Shown: in pieces, positions 16,297-25,194 of the stretch
Position numbering within the stretch: position 1 is the stretch's first letter
Layout: every line of letters starts with the position of its first letter
Source of the DNA: Piscicoccus intestinalis NBRC 104926
Lineage (GTDB): Bacteria; Actinomycetota; Actinomycetes; Actinomycetales; Dermatophilaceae
Direction of reading: 5' to 3'
Assembly (NCBI RefSeq): GCF_001515525.1
Contig: NZ_BCNQ01000048.1
Coordinates: 1 to 34,744 of the forward strand
Length of the DNA: 34,744 bases
The notes under the pieces: generated by a model
The model's input: the letters and a program-made list of their open reading frames with translations, nothing else
Told to the model about the DNA's origin: nothing
Databases searched by the model: none
Made by a program: the position numbers and the translations under genes

Positions 16297-17209
16297 GCCA
16301 GACGACGGCCAACCCATCTCCGTCCTCTTCGAACCAGGCGACGACGGGCGCCGGTTCCTCAGCGGCCACTTCGACGAATTCAAAGAAGCACCACCACCCC
16401 ACGCAGACACGTGGCCCGCGTTCGTGACCACACGCGAGCACCGCCGGTTCACGGAGTTCGCAGACACCGTCCGGTCACACCGCTACATCGGCCTCTGCTA
16501 CGGGCCACCTGGGATCGGCAAGACGCTCTCCGCCCGCCACTACGCCGGCACCGACGAATGGGAGCAATGGCACCCGCTCTCGCGCAGCGCGGGAGCGCTG
16601 CCGCCCGTGCCCGAAGCAGTCCAACAGAGCCGAACCGCGTTCTTCACCCCAACCGTCGCCGCGACTATCAAGCAGATCGACCAGGGCCTGCCCCGCGCCT
16701 GCCAGCACATCTCGTGGGCCATTGACTACGCCCAGCACGGCCACGTCGACCCCTACGTTCACGCCGAATCCCAATACAGCGGGAACACCGAACTGCTCAT
16801 CATCGACGAAGCCGACCGGCTCAAGACCGCCGGACTCGAACAAGTCCGCGACTTCTACGACCGCCACCGGATGGGCGTCATCCTCATCGGCATGCCCGGT
16901 ATCGAGAAGCGCCTCGCCCGCTATCCTCAGCTCTACAGCCGCATCGGCTTCGCCCACGAATATCGCCCCCTCAGAAACGACGAACTCACCGCAGTAGTCG
17001 CACAGCGCCTCCCGGACCCGGACCCTGACGACGCGGGTCTCGCCCACACGGCAGCTCTTGCCGCGATCGTCCGAGCGACCAACGGGAACTTTCGCCTGGC
17101 CGATCGGCTCGTCACCCAGGTCAACCGCATCCTCGACATCAACAAGCACACTCGCCTCACCCCGGAGGCCGTCGACGCCGCCCAGGAAGCCCTGCTCATT
17201 GGACGCTAA
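16283..17209 (+). CDS. tniB: TniB-like AAA+ ATPase (transposition target selector)
   Basis: The 308-residue AAA+ protein has Walker A GPPGIGKT (74-81) and Walker B LLIIDEADRL (D175, E176). GMPGIEKRL and SRIGFAHEYRPL are typical of TniB/TnsC/MuB-type ATPases. It would form ATP-dependent filaments on target DNA and activate TniA. It starts within the 3-prime end of tniA. An N-terminal tail of about 35 residues may contact the transposase. The downstream 252 bases hold no obvious tniQ, so target choice may need only TniA and TniB, as reported for Tn552-like elements. Confidence 0.9.
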   Translation: MPTTEPDDGQPISVLFEPGDDGRRFLSGHFDEFKEAPPPHADTWPAFVTTREHRRFTEFADTVRSHRYIGLCYGPPGIGKTLSARHYAGTDEWEQWHPLSRSAGALPPVPEAVQQSRTAFFTPTVAATIKQIDQGLPRACQHISWAIDYAQHGHVDPYVHAESQYSGNTELLIIDEADRLKTAGLEQVRDFYDRHRMGVILIGMPGIEKRLARYPQLYSRIGFAHEYRPLRNDELTAVVAQRLPDPDPDDAGLAHTAALAAIVRATNGNFRLADRLVTQVNRILDINKHTRLTPEAVDAAQEALLIGR

Positions 17210-17461
17210 ACGGCGCCGAAGCCACGACACCTACCGCCACGATTCACACATCGACGCCACCGGCCGGTGCCGCAGCACCGTCGGTGACATCACAGTCAGG
17301 AGTGAAGTCCATGCCTCTATTTTATCGAACTCACGTATTTTGACCACCGCTCGGAGTGGCGAATTAGCCTCAGCGACAACGAGATTCAAACCCGTCTGCG
17401 CGCGACGCGAGATCGACTGCGGGAGAGTCAAATTCGATCAAACTTCACGATGTGATCTGCG
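17210..17461. other. AT-richer non-coding right flank of the transposition module
   Basis: This 252-bp stretch is the most AT-rich in the window, especially 17311-17345 and 17420-17452. It contains loosely similar blocks starting GAGT and containing AATT (17355-17375 and 17424-17440) and a GAGATTCAAAC block (17381-17391), which could be transposase-binding repeats at a transposon end. A tiny ORF on the minus strand is described separately. I see no other gene. Confidence 0.4.
17244..17312 (-). CDS. Very short leaderless ORF or gene remnant (22 residues)
   Basis: ATG 17312 lies 6 bases after a good -10 hexamer, TAAAAT (17319-17324, minus strand). It opens a 22-codon frame beginning MDFTPDCDVTDG and ending TGA at 17244-17246. 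It may be the surviving 5-prime end of a gene cut by the transposon, a small peptide, or chance. No family is recognisable. Confidence 0.2.
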   Translation of the reverse strand: MDFTPDCDVTDGAAAPAGGVDV

Positions 17462-18202
17462 TCACTTGCCATCACGGAGCCGCACCGCCGCCCGGACCAG
17501 CTCGGCGTTGTCGGACGCCCGCCGACCGTCGGGCAGCAGCACCGAATCCTCGAAGCCGACGCGCGTGTGGTCGCCGCGTCGAAAGGCCTCCTCGACGAGC
17601 GGCCACGTCCAGGCACCGGCTCCGTGGATCAGGCGCGGGCACCGAGACTCGGCACCGTCGTGCGCCTCGCACAGCTCGCGCGCGATGCCGACCGGGTCAC
17701 CGCTGAGGCGGTACGGCTCGCCCGGATCGAGCTCGATGTTCACGCGGTAGGCGTCGGCGAGCACCCCGGACGCGTACAGCCGGCCCAGCTCCGCGGGCGC
17801 CCAGAGCCCGATGTCGACCCCGATGCCCACATCGCCCATGGCCGCCATGACCCGCTCGAACCCGGGCTCGGACAGATTGACGGTCGCGCAGTCGACGCCC
17901 TCCCAGTCGCGGATCATCGCGATGCGCTCCGCGAGATCGGGCACGATCCACGCGCCGGTGGTCAACCCGACCTCGAGGTCGACCCCCAGCTCGGCCGCCA
18001 CCTCGCGCACGCGCACGCACGCCTCGTTGACGAGAGCAGGATCCAGGGTCTCGGCACCGCAGGCATCCCGCACGTGCAGATGCACCGAGTCGGCGCCCGC
18101 GACGAGGCACGAGCGCACCTGCGCGAGCACCTCCGGCAGCGAGATCGGCATCGACGGGTGCACCTCGGTGCCCCAGGGTCCGTTCGGCGTGACCTCCAAC
18201 AT
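17462..18202 (-). CDS. BKACE-family (DUF849) beta-keto acid cleavage enzyme
   Basis: The 246-residue TIM-barrel protein carries the zinc-binding HLHVRD motif (H41, H43) after AGADSVHLH, VGLTTGAW, and the C-terminal DHTRVGFEDSVLLPDG landmark. Family knowledge: BKACE enzymes, such as 3-keto-5-aminohexanoate cleavage enzyme, condense a beta-keto acid with acetyl-CoA to give acetoacetate and a new CoA ester. Substrate range is broad and cannot be fixed here. I chose ATG 18202 rather than the frame's first start at 18232, because TAGGGT (18210-18215) ends 7 bases upstream and MLEVTPNGPWG matches the family N-terminus. No lysine-fermentation or carnitine genes are nearby. It is the first fully high-GC gene right of the island. 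Confidence 0.82.
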   Translation of the reverse strand: MLEVTPNGPWGTEVHPSMPISLPEVLAQVRSCLVAGADSVHLHVRDACGAETLDPALVNEACVRVREVAAELGVDLEVGLTTGAWIVPDLAERIAMIRDWEGVDCATVNLSEPGFERVMAAMGDVGIGVDIGLWAPAELGRLYASGVLADAYRVNIELDPGEPYRLSGDPVGIARELCEAHDGAESRCPRLIHGAGAWTWPLVEEAFRRGDHTRVGFEDSVLLPDGRRASDNAELVRAAVRLRDGK

Positions 18203-18209
18203 GGCGAGC

Positions 18210-18215
18210 ACCCTA
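18210..18215 (-). promoter_or_regulatory. -10 hexamer TAGGGT for the BKACE gene (leaderless)
   Basis: On the minus strand TAGGGT is followed by 7 bases and ATG 18202. It lies inside the longer open frame that begins at 18232, so it argues for the shorter protein. The rest of the gap to 18347 contains overlapping GGCGCC palindromes (18304-18340) but no gene. Confidence 0.5.
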
Positions 18216-18347
18216 GAGCCGAGCACCGACAAGACCCGCAGCGGCGGGCGCTACATGCCCCTCAGCCGGCGTCTCGAACCGCTCGGATCTCGGCGGGACC
18301 CGAGGCGCCACGAGGCGCCCGGCCGCGCCCGGCGGCGCCCAGCCGCA

Positions 18348-19169
18348 TCACGCTGCGTCGCAACGATCGCCGACAACCCCGACGTCGATGACGAACGGAC
18401 GCTCCTGGTCGGCGAATGCGTCGTGCGTCACCGGCTCCGCCCGCAGGGCCCGCAACACCGGCTCGTGAAACCGGCGCGCGTCGGACGGCGGGTGCAGGAG
18501 CACGATCCGTGCGCCCGGAGCCAGGACGCGGGCCAGGCCCGCGATCTCGGAGGTCGCGACGCTTGGGGCACCGAGGTAGTACAAGGTTTCGGCGACGACG
18601 AGAACGTCGACTTCGTGGACACCGGCGGCGTCGAGCACCCGGCCGGCGCCGGCCACGCTGCCGCGCAGCACGCGCACGTTCGGTACGTCGGCCACGCGTC
18701 GGCGCGCCCCGGCGACCGCGCGAGCGCTGATGTCGAGTCCCATCACGCGGGAGCCGGGCATCCGAGTGCCGAGCTCCCGCAGGTTGTGACCGTCGGCGCA
18801 GCCCAACTCGACGACCACGCCCGCGTCGGGCGGAACCTGCCGCAGCAGAGCCTCGCGTTTGCGCAGCTCATAGGGCCGGTCCGCGTAGTTCCAGGGGTCT
18901 GGGGCGACGGCGAACAGGGTGTCGAAGAACCCCCCGCGCACCCGCTGGGCCGCCCGCGGTGGCAGCAGCCCGATGCCCTCGTAGAGCCGCCGGTGCAGCC
19001 AGTCGCCGGCCGCGGAGGCCGTGGCACCGGAGCCGGGCCGGGCGCGCGGCCGACCCGGCACCACCCCCGATACCGCCCCGTGCGCCGCGACCGCGAGCAG
19101 GCGCGCGCAGCGGACCCACCGAGCGAATGCAGGGGAGCCGGCGGCGTCACCCAAGGAGGTGCAGAGCAT
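18348..19169 (-). CDS. Class I SAM-dependent methyltransferase (NodS-like)
   Basis: The 273-residue protein has DPWNYADRPYELRKREALL (91-109), the signature preceding the fold in NodS-type methyltransferases. SAM motif I VVELGCADGHN follows (118-128), with GLDIS as the acidic-loop strand and VDVLVVAETLYYLG as motif IV. NodS N-methylates a chitooligosaccharide; the acceptor of this homologue is unknown, but a saccharide or amine is a fair guess. The first about 55 residues are low-complexity Ala/Arg, yet TAGCGT (19176-19181) exactly 6 bases before ATG 19169 supports this start. It follows the CPBP gene with 14 bases between them. Confidence 0.8.
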   Translation of the reverse strand: MLCTSLGDAAGSPAFARWVRCARLLAVAAHGAVSGVVPGRPRARPGSGATASAAGDWLHRRLYEGIGLLPPRAAQRVRGGFFDTLFAVAPDPWNYADRPYELRKREALLRQVPPDAGVVVELGCADGHNLRELGTRMPGSRVMGLDISARAVAGARRRVADVPNVRVLRGSVAGAGRVLDAAGVHEVDVLVVAETLYYLGAPSVATSEIAGLARVLAPGARIVLLHPPSDARRFHEPVLRALRAEPVTHDAFADQERPFVIDVGVVGDRCDAA

Positions 19170-19175
19170 CCGGCG

Positions 19176-19181
19176 ACGCTA
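19176..19181 (-). promoter_or_regulatory. -10 hexamer TAGCGT for the methyltransferase (leaderless)
   Basis: The hexamer sits in the 14-base gap between the CPBP stop (19184-19186) and ATG 19169, with CGCCGG as the 6-base spacer. Its upstream promoter part must lie inside CPBP coding sequence, so the methyltransferase can be expressed independently of the upstream gene. Confidence 0.5.
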
Positions 19182-19183
19182 AC

Positions 19184-20131
19184 TCAGCGCGCCCGCAGCG
19201 GCACCTCGACCGAGCGCGACCCGAACGGCAGGTACCGCAGCAGCCGGGCGATCCCCCAGGTCACGAGCGGGGCGGCGACGAACACGAGCACCGCGGCCGG
19301 CGAGAAGTCGGCGGGGCGCTGCGGGCCGACGAGCACGATGAGGAACGAGATCGAGTTGAAGATCGAGTGCGCGACCATCGCCACGACCAGAGAACCGGTG
19401 GCCTCGAACGCCACCGCGTAGGCGACCGCCATGAGCAGGATGATCGCCACCTGCAGCCCGCCGGAGGGGTGCGCCACGACGAAGAGGTACGCCTGAACGA
19501 GCGCCGCCACGACGATCGCCAGCGCGGGCGCCCAACGGCGCGCGATGCTGTCGCGCACGGCCCGGTAGATCAGGCCGCGGAAGAAGACCTCCTCGACGAT
19601 CGGCGCGAGCACCGCGCTGCCGAGCGCCACCGCGGCCATCCCGGTGAACGACACCGGCGTGGGTGGCTGGACGGCGACCGGCTCCCCGCTCGCGTCGAGC
19701 GTGGTGGCCAGCAGGCCTGTCTGCGCACCGAAGGCGATGTTGGCATCGACGCCCGGCACCCACTCGCCACCGACCACCCGCGAGGCGACCACGAGAACGA
19801 TCTGCAGCGCGATCCCCACGCCGAGACCCCAGGCGAGCAACCGGCGGGCGCCGACGGAGCCGAGCCCGAAGTCCTCGTGCGTCCCGCGGATGAACACGAG
19901 GAAGAGGATGACGCCGAGCGCCAGACCGATCGCCATCCGGGTCGGCATGCTCGCCGCGCCGTCGATCGCCACGAGCGTCGGCAGGAAGAAGCCGATGTAC
20001 CCCAGGAGCGCGACGGCGAGCAGCCGAGGCAGCGGCACGTTCCAGCGGCCCGGTCGTCTCGGACCGGTCACGCCCCCACTCCTTCGGTGGTCGTTGGTCG
20101 GGAAGGCGCTTGTGGCGCGCGGTTCGGACAT
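19184..20131 (-). CDS. CPBP-family intramembrane glutamic protease
   Basis: The 315-residue protein has about eight hydrophobic segments and the CPBP/Abi motifs: VEEVFFRG containing EExxxR (E180, E181, R185), a middle VAHPSGG histidine, and MVAHSIFN with the last conserved His and Asn. Family knowledge: CPBP (Rce1-like) proteins are membrane-embedded endoproteases; some confer bacteriocin self-immunity, others process proteins. The frame is open back to 20236, but ATG 20131 (MSEPRATSAF) follows a GAGTGG ribosome site and the upstream part is implausible. A variable loop of about 45 residues between helices contains PGVDAN and a Pro-rich stretch. It diverges from the ABC-F gene across 146 bp. 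Confidence 0.85.
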   Translation of the reverse strand: MSEPRATSAFPTNDHRRSGGVTGPRRPGRWNVPLPRLLAVALLGYIGFFLPTLVAIDGAASMPTRMAIGLALGVILFLVFIRGTHEDFGLGSVGARRLLAWGLGVGIALQIVLVVASRVVGGEWVPGVDANIAFGAQTGLLATTLDASGEPVAVQPPTPVSFTGMAAVALGSAVLAPIVEEVFFRGLIYRAVRDSIARRWAPALAIVVAALVQAYLFVVAHPSGGLQVAIILLMAVAYAVAFEATGSLVVAMVAHSIFNSISFLIVLVGPQRPADFSPAAVLVFVAAPLVTWGIARLLRYLPFGSRSVEVPLRAR

Positions 20132-20277
20132 GTCACCACTCTCGGACGAATCACCCGGCAGGCGCATCGGGCCGCGGCATGAACCTTGACCTCGGGCACC
20201 CATCGAACGATTGACGGCCGGTGACCTGGCACACAAACCATTCGACAGGCTCCGGCCGGCGCGGTGAGACTGAGGCC

Positions 20278-21999
<1,722 letters not shown>

Positions 22000-22011
22000 G
22001 GATCGCACCGC

Positions 22012-22728
22012 TCACCGCGCGGCGGCCGCCAGCACCGCCTCCCGCAGCACGTCGGCGACCTGCTCGCGGTGCGTCAGCGGGGCGAGATGGCTGGCGCGCC
22101 TGATGACCCGCACCCGCGGGTCGCGGCAGTACCGCGCGTACGTGCGCAGGTCGATGCCGAGCTGGTCGAACTGCCCGGCGACGAGGTAGATCGGGCAGGT
22201 CACGTCGGTCAGCTGGTCGGCGCGGGCCTCGGCGACGACGGCGGCCCAGGCGTCGGGGGTCACGGCGTAACCGGTGGCGTCCGGAAGGTCGTCGGCCGAG
22301 GTGCCGAGGCGGCGCATGACGGAGTTGGCGAACCGGCTCATGCGGTCGGCGCCGACCCGCGGCAGCAGGCCGGCGAAACCGGTGTACAGGCGCGTCAGGC
22401 GCGGGTGCCGGGAGGGGTCGGCGGCCGCCCCGATGAGCACGAGGCCCGCCAGGTCGTCCGGGTGGCGATGGGCGTAGGCGGCGCTCACGTAGCCGCCGAG
22501 GCTGTGGCCGGCCAGGACGACGGGGCGACCCGGCTCCGCCTGCCCCACCGCCTGCTCGATGATCGCGACGGCGGCGTCGGTGGAGTACGGGCGGCCGGCG
22601 CGCGTGCCGTGCCCGGGCAGGTCGACGGGCAGCAGGTCGGCCTCCGGGACGAGTTCGGCGTAGCCGGCCCATTCGCGGGTGTCGAAGCGGGTGCCGTGCA
22701 CGAGCACGAGCAGCGGGCGGTGGGTCAC
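22012..22728 (-). CDS. Alpha/beta-fold hydrolase
   Basis: The 238-residue protein has LVLVHGTRFDTREW (oxyanion HG motif), VDLPGHGTRAG, the nucleophile elbow GHSLGG (Ser76), VAGQFDQLG with the likely acid and ASHLAPL with the likely catalytic His. This is a complete small cytoplasmic esterase or lactonase-type hydrolase of unknown substrate. The frame is open back to 22908. GTG 22728 is chosen because the conserved fold starts right after it (MTHRPLLVLVHG) and TACGGT (22735-22740) ends 6 bases upstream. The extension would overlap the control region of the divergent NAD(P)-binding gene. Confidence 0.85.
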   Translation of the reverse strand: MTHRPLLVLVHGTRFDTREWAGYAELVPEADLLPVDLPGHGTRAGRPYSTDAAVAIIEQAVGQAEPGRPVVLAGHSLGGYVSAAYAHRHPDDLAGLVLIGAAADPSRHPRLTRLYTGFAGLLPRVGADRMSRFANSVMRRLGTSADDLPDATGYAVTPDAWAAVVAEARADQLTDVTCPIYLVAGQFDQLGIDLRTYARYCRDPRVRVIRRASHLAPLTHREQVADVLREAVLAAAAR

Positions 22729-22734
22729 CCGGCC

Positions 22735-22740
22735 ACCGTA
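22735..22740 (-). promoter_or_regulatory. -10 hexamer TACGGT for the hydrolase (leaderless)
   Basis: On the minus strand TACGGT is followed by GGCCGG and GTG 22728. In the same 103-bp gap TACCGT (22777-22782) on the plus strand is a candidate -10 for the divergent gene, which by contrast has a proper leader and ribosome site. Confidence 0.45.
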
Positions 22741-22831
22741 AGCGCGCCGCGCCATGCGTCGCCCCGCCACCCTCCGTACCGTCGAGGCAGCGGGCGTGTG
22801 CGCGCCCGCCGAGTCGAACGGAGGTCGCACG

Positions 22832-23842
22832 ATGAGAGTGCTCGTCACCGGCTCCAGCGGATACATCGGCGGCCGGCTCGTGCCCGAGCTGCTGCGGGCC
22901 GGGCACACGGTGCGGGTGACCCGCCGCGGCGAGCAGACCCCGACCGCCTGGTGGTCCGAGCAGCTGGAGACGGGGCGGCTGGAGACGGTGTACCTCGAGG
23001 CTGCCGTTCCCGCGCTCGTCGAGGCGGCCTGCGAGGGCGTCGACGCGGTCTACTACCTCGTGCACGGGATGGGCGGCCTCGACTTCGAGGAGACCGACCG
23101 GGCGGCTGCCCGCAACCTGGCCCGCGCCGTGCGGCGGGCGGGCGTGGCGCGCGTCGTGTACCTGTCCGGGCTCGTGCCGCCCGTGCCGGAAGAGCAGCTG
23201 TCGGCGCACATAGCCTCGCGGCTGGACGTCGAACGCATCCTCTCGGCGGCCCCCGCCACGGTCGTCACGCTGCGCGCGGCGGTGGTCATCGGCAGCGGTT
23301 CGACGTCGTTCGAGATCGCGCGGCAGGCCGGCGCCCGGGATCGGCTGCCGGTGCGGGTCGTCCCCGAATGGACCGACTCCTTGGTACAACCGATCGCGGT
23401 CGTCGACGTGCTCGCCGCGCTGATCGGGGCCCTGACTGTGCCCACCGCAACCCGGTCGTTCGACGTGGGCGGGCCGGACCGGCTCCGCTATTCGGAGCTG
23501 ATGGACCTGGTCGCCCAGGCCACCGGCAGGCCGCCGCGACCGCGGGTGCGGGTGCCGCTCGTGCCGGTCGAGCTGGCCGCCCAGGCGCTCACCGCGATGA
23601 CCGACGCGCCACCCTCGACGGTGCGCACACTTGTGGCAAGCCTGAAGCACAACATGGTCTGCGCGGACGACGACTTCGTCGAGGCACTGCTGCCGCCCGG
23701 GCATCAGTTGCTGCCGCTGCGTGCGGCCATCGACCGGGCGCTGGCCGCCGGCGGGGGCGACCCGCGCCGGGCCGATCCCATGGGGCCGCTGCCGCACGAC
23801 CCCTCGTGGGCCGGCCCGACGCCAGCGCGGCCGGAGCGATGA
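22832..23842 (+). CDS. NAD(P)H-binding atypical SDR protein
   Basis: The 336-residue protein begins MRVLVTGSSGYIGGRLVPEL, the GxxGxxG dinucleotide motif of extended or atypical short-chain dehydrogenases. YYLVHGMGG, RVVYLSGL, TVVTLRAAVVIGSGS and FDVGGPDRLRYSELM follow, as in the SDR_a5-like group often annotated NAD(P)H-binding or DUF2867-like without that C-terminal domain. The classical YxxxK catalytic pair is not evident, so it may bind a nucleotide without standard dehydrogenase chemistry. ATG 22832 has a strong ribosome site (GGAGG, 7-base spacing). The next gene follows after 55 bases in the same direction. Confidence 0.83.
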   Translation: MRVLVTGSSGYIGGRLVPELLRAGHTVRVTRRGEQTPTAWWSEQLETGRLETVYLEAAVPALVEAACEGVDAVYYLVHGMGGLDFEETDRAAARNLARAVRRAGVARVVYLSGLVPPVPEEQLSAHIASRLDVERILSAAPATVVTLRAAVVIGSGSTSFEIARQAGARDRLPVRVVPEWTDSLVQPIAVVDVLAALIGALTVPTATRSFDVGGPDRLRYSELMDLVAQATGRPPRPRVRVPLVPVELAAQALTAMTDAPPSTVRTLVASLKHNMVCADDDFVEALLPPGHQLLPLRAAIDRALAAGGGDPRRADPMGPLPHDPSWAGPTPARPER

Positions 23843-23897
23843 GGCCGGGGTGCCTCGTCGGTCGACATCGACGGACGCGACGACGCGAAGGAGAGCC

Positions 23898-24449
23898 ATG
23901 CGACTGGTCATCACCCAGAACCTCACCGTCGACGGGGTCGCCGAGATGCTCGGCGACTGGTTCGACCCCACGGCCCAGGACGAGGAACTGCTCGCGCTGA
24001 CCCACGAGCAGGACGAGCGCTGCGACGCGGTGCTGCTCGGGCGGCAGACGTTCGAGGACTTCCGCGGTTTCTGGCCGGAGCAGACCGACGACGCCACCGG
24101 CATCACCGACTTTCTCAACGCGGTGCCCAAGTACGTCGTCAGCTCGACGCTTGAGGAGCCGGGCTGGTCGAACACGACGGTGCTCCGCGGCGATCCGGTG
24201 ACGGAGGCGGCCCGGCTGCGCGACCTACCCGGGCGCGACGTCGTCGTCACCGGCAGCATCCGGCTGTGCCACACGCTCATCGGAGCCGGTCTCGTCGACG
24301 AGTTCCGGCTGTTCACCTACCCGGTCGTGCAGGGTCGCGGCCGGCGGCTGTTCCCCGACGGGTGGGCCTGCGATGGTCTGGAGCTGGTCGACGCGCGGGT
24401 TTTCGGGAGCGTCAACTACGCGGCGTACGCGCCGGGCGCCCAGCGGTAG
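23898..24449 (+). CDS. Dihydrofolate reductase-fold (RibD C-terminal) family protein
   Basis: The 183-residue protein shows the RibD_C/DHFR-like pattern: MRLVITQNLTVDGV, DAVLLGRQTFEDF, KYVVSSTLEEPGW, the nucleotide-binding VVVTGSIRLCHTLIGAGLVDEFRL and YPVVQGRGRRLFPDG. These single-domain proteins are NADPH-binding reductases of mostly unknown substrate, not the folate enzyme itself. ATG 23898 follows AAGGAG at a good distance. It probably shares a transcript with the NAD(P)-binding gene. A strong stem follows its stop. Confidence 0.87.
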   Translation: MRLVITQNLTVDGVAEMLGDWFDPTAQDEELLALTHEQDERCDAVLLGRQTFEDFRGFWPEQTDDATGITDFLNAVPKYVVSSTLEEPGWSNTTVLRGDPVTEAARLRDLPGRDVVVTGSIRLCHTLIGAGLVDEFRLFTYPVVQGRGRRLFPDGWACDGLELVDARVFGSVNYAAYAPGAQR

Positions 24450-24463
24450 GTGCTCTGCCCGCT

Positions 24464-24498
24464 CCCGGGCGCGCTGATGTCGGGTCCGCGCGCCCGGG
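24464..24498. terminator. Bidirectional terminator: perfect 11-bp stem
   Basis: CCCGGGCGCGC (24464-24474) pairs perfectly with GCGCGCCCGGG (24488-24498) around a 13-base loop. It lies 14 bases after the RibD-like stop and 7 bases beyond the convergent permease stop. It has no T-tract, as is common for actinobacterial terminators. Confidence 0.6.
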
Positions 24499-24505
24499 CT
24501 GGGTG

Positions 24506-25194
24506 TCAGAGGTCGGTGCGGGCGTGCGCCCGCTCGGCGAGCCGGCAGCCGATCACGAGGGCCGCGACCGCGGCGACGGCGAGCACGAGCGGCACGGGCC
24601 CGCTGTAGAGCAGGTCGACCAGCCCCCGCGTGGAGTCGGACAGGTCGACGCCGCCCACGAACGGCACGGTGCCGATGCCCATGAGCAGGCCGATCAGCGT
24701 CACGGTCACGGCCTGTTGCCATGCCGGCGAGGCGCAGTAGCCCAGCGTGAGCCGGACGGCCGAGACGGTGACCACCGCCGCGCGAGCGGCGGCACGACCA
24801 GAGCGGTCGCCAGGTTCCAGCCGAGCGCGGACCACGCGAGGGCGACCACGCCGGTGGCCGCGAGGACGACCCCCGCCGTGCCGGCCAGACCCAGATAACG
24901 GGCGCGGACCGCCTCCGCACGAGGGACGCCGAGCACGCTTTGCAGGCCGCCGACGTCGCCGAGCGGCCGAAGGTCCCGGTGCGCGGAGCCCAGCCCGGCC
25001 AGCCACAGGGCCGCCAGGAGCCAGAACGGGCTCAGCACGCCCCACCAGGCACACCCGACGAGACCGACCGCCGCCATCGCGGCGTGCACCCGGTACTGGC
25101 CGGAGTTGATGCGTGCATCCAGCACAAGGGCCTTGAACATCGCGCGTCCGTCATGTCGTAGAGACGAATCGAGCACGACTGCGTGAGCGCTCAT
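24506..25194 (-). pseudogene. ABC-2 type permease, disrupted by a one-base frameshift
   Basis: The gene starts at ATG 25194, overlapping the stop of the previous permease (TGATG). It runs MSAHAVVLDSSLRHDGRAMF through WNLATALVVPPLA, then leaves frame near 24775-24792. The remainder (AVVTVSAVRLTLGYCASPAW to the stop at 24506) is in the -1 frame. Rejoining them by one added base gives about 229 residues with six hydrophobic segments, nearly the length of the neighbouring permease (227), so the break is in one original gene. The junction lies exactly on a perfect hairpin, CCGCCGC-GCGA-GCGGCGG (24775-24792). It may be a real mutation or a sequencing or assembly error at a GC-rich hairpin. No classic slippery heptamer is visible. 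If real, the transporter loses one permease. Confidence 0.8.

Larger units (their letters stand above)
14143..17461 (+). mobile_element. Tn552/Tn402-like transposition module: resolvase-TniA-TniB (ends not resolved)
   Basis: Three co-directional genes (resolvase, transposase, ATPase) form a complete transposition and resolution unit. The limits given are the flanking genes, not proven ends. I compared 14143-14283, and separately 11624-11710, with the reverse complement of 17210-17470 and found no terminal inverted repeat longer than about 8 bp. The element may therefore have degenerate ends, or be larger and include the hydrolase-GNAT-PaaX genes to the left, which share its lower GC. Confidence 0.7.

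Noticed and set aside
14150-17312. Possible transposon terminal repeats starting TGTG (14149 and the minus strand near 17294)
   Set aside because: Similarity is limited to a few bases after TGTG and is not better than chance.
17231-17431. 66-codon minus-strand frame in the island flank
   Set aside because: No promoter or ribosome site and no recognisable family; probably chance in an AT-richer stretch.
20211-20216. TTGACG as a -35 for the ABC-F gene
   Set aside because: No acceptable -10 at 16-18 bases downstream.
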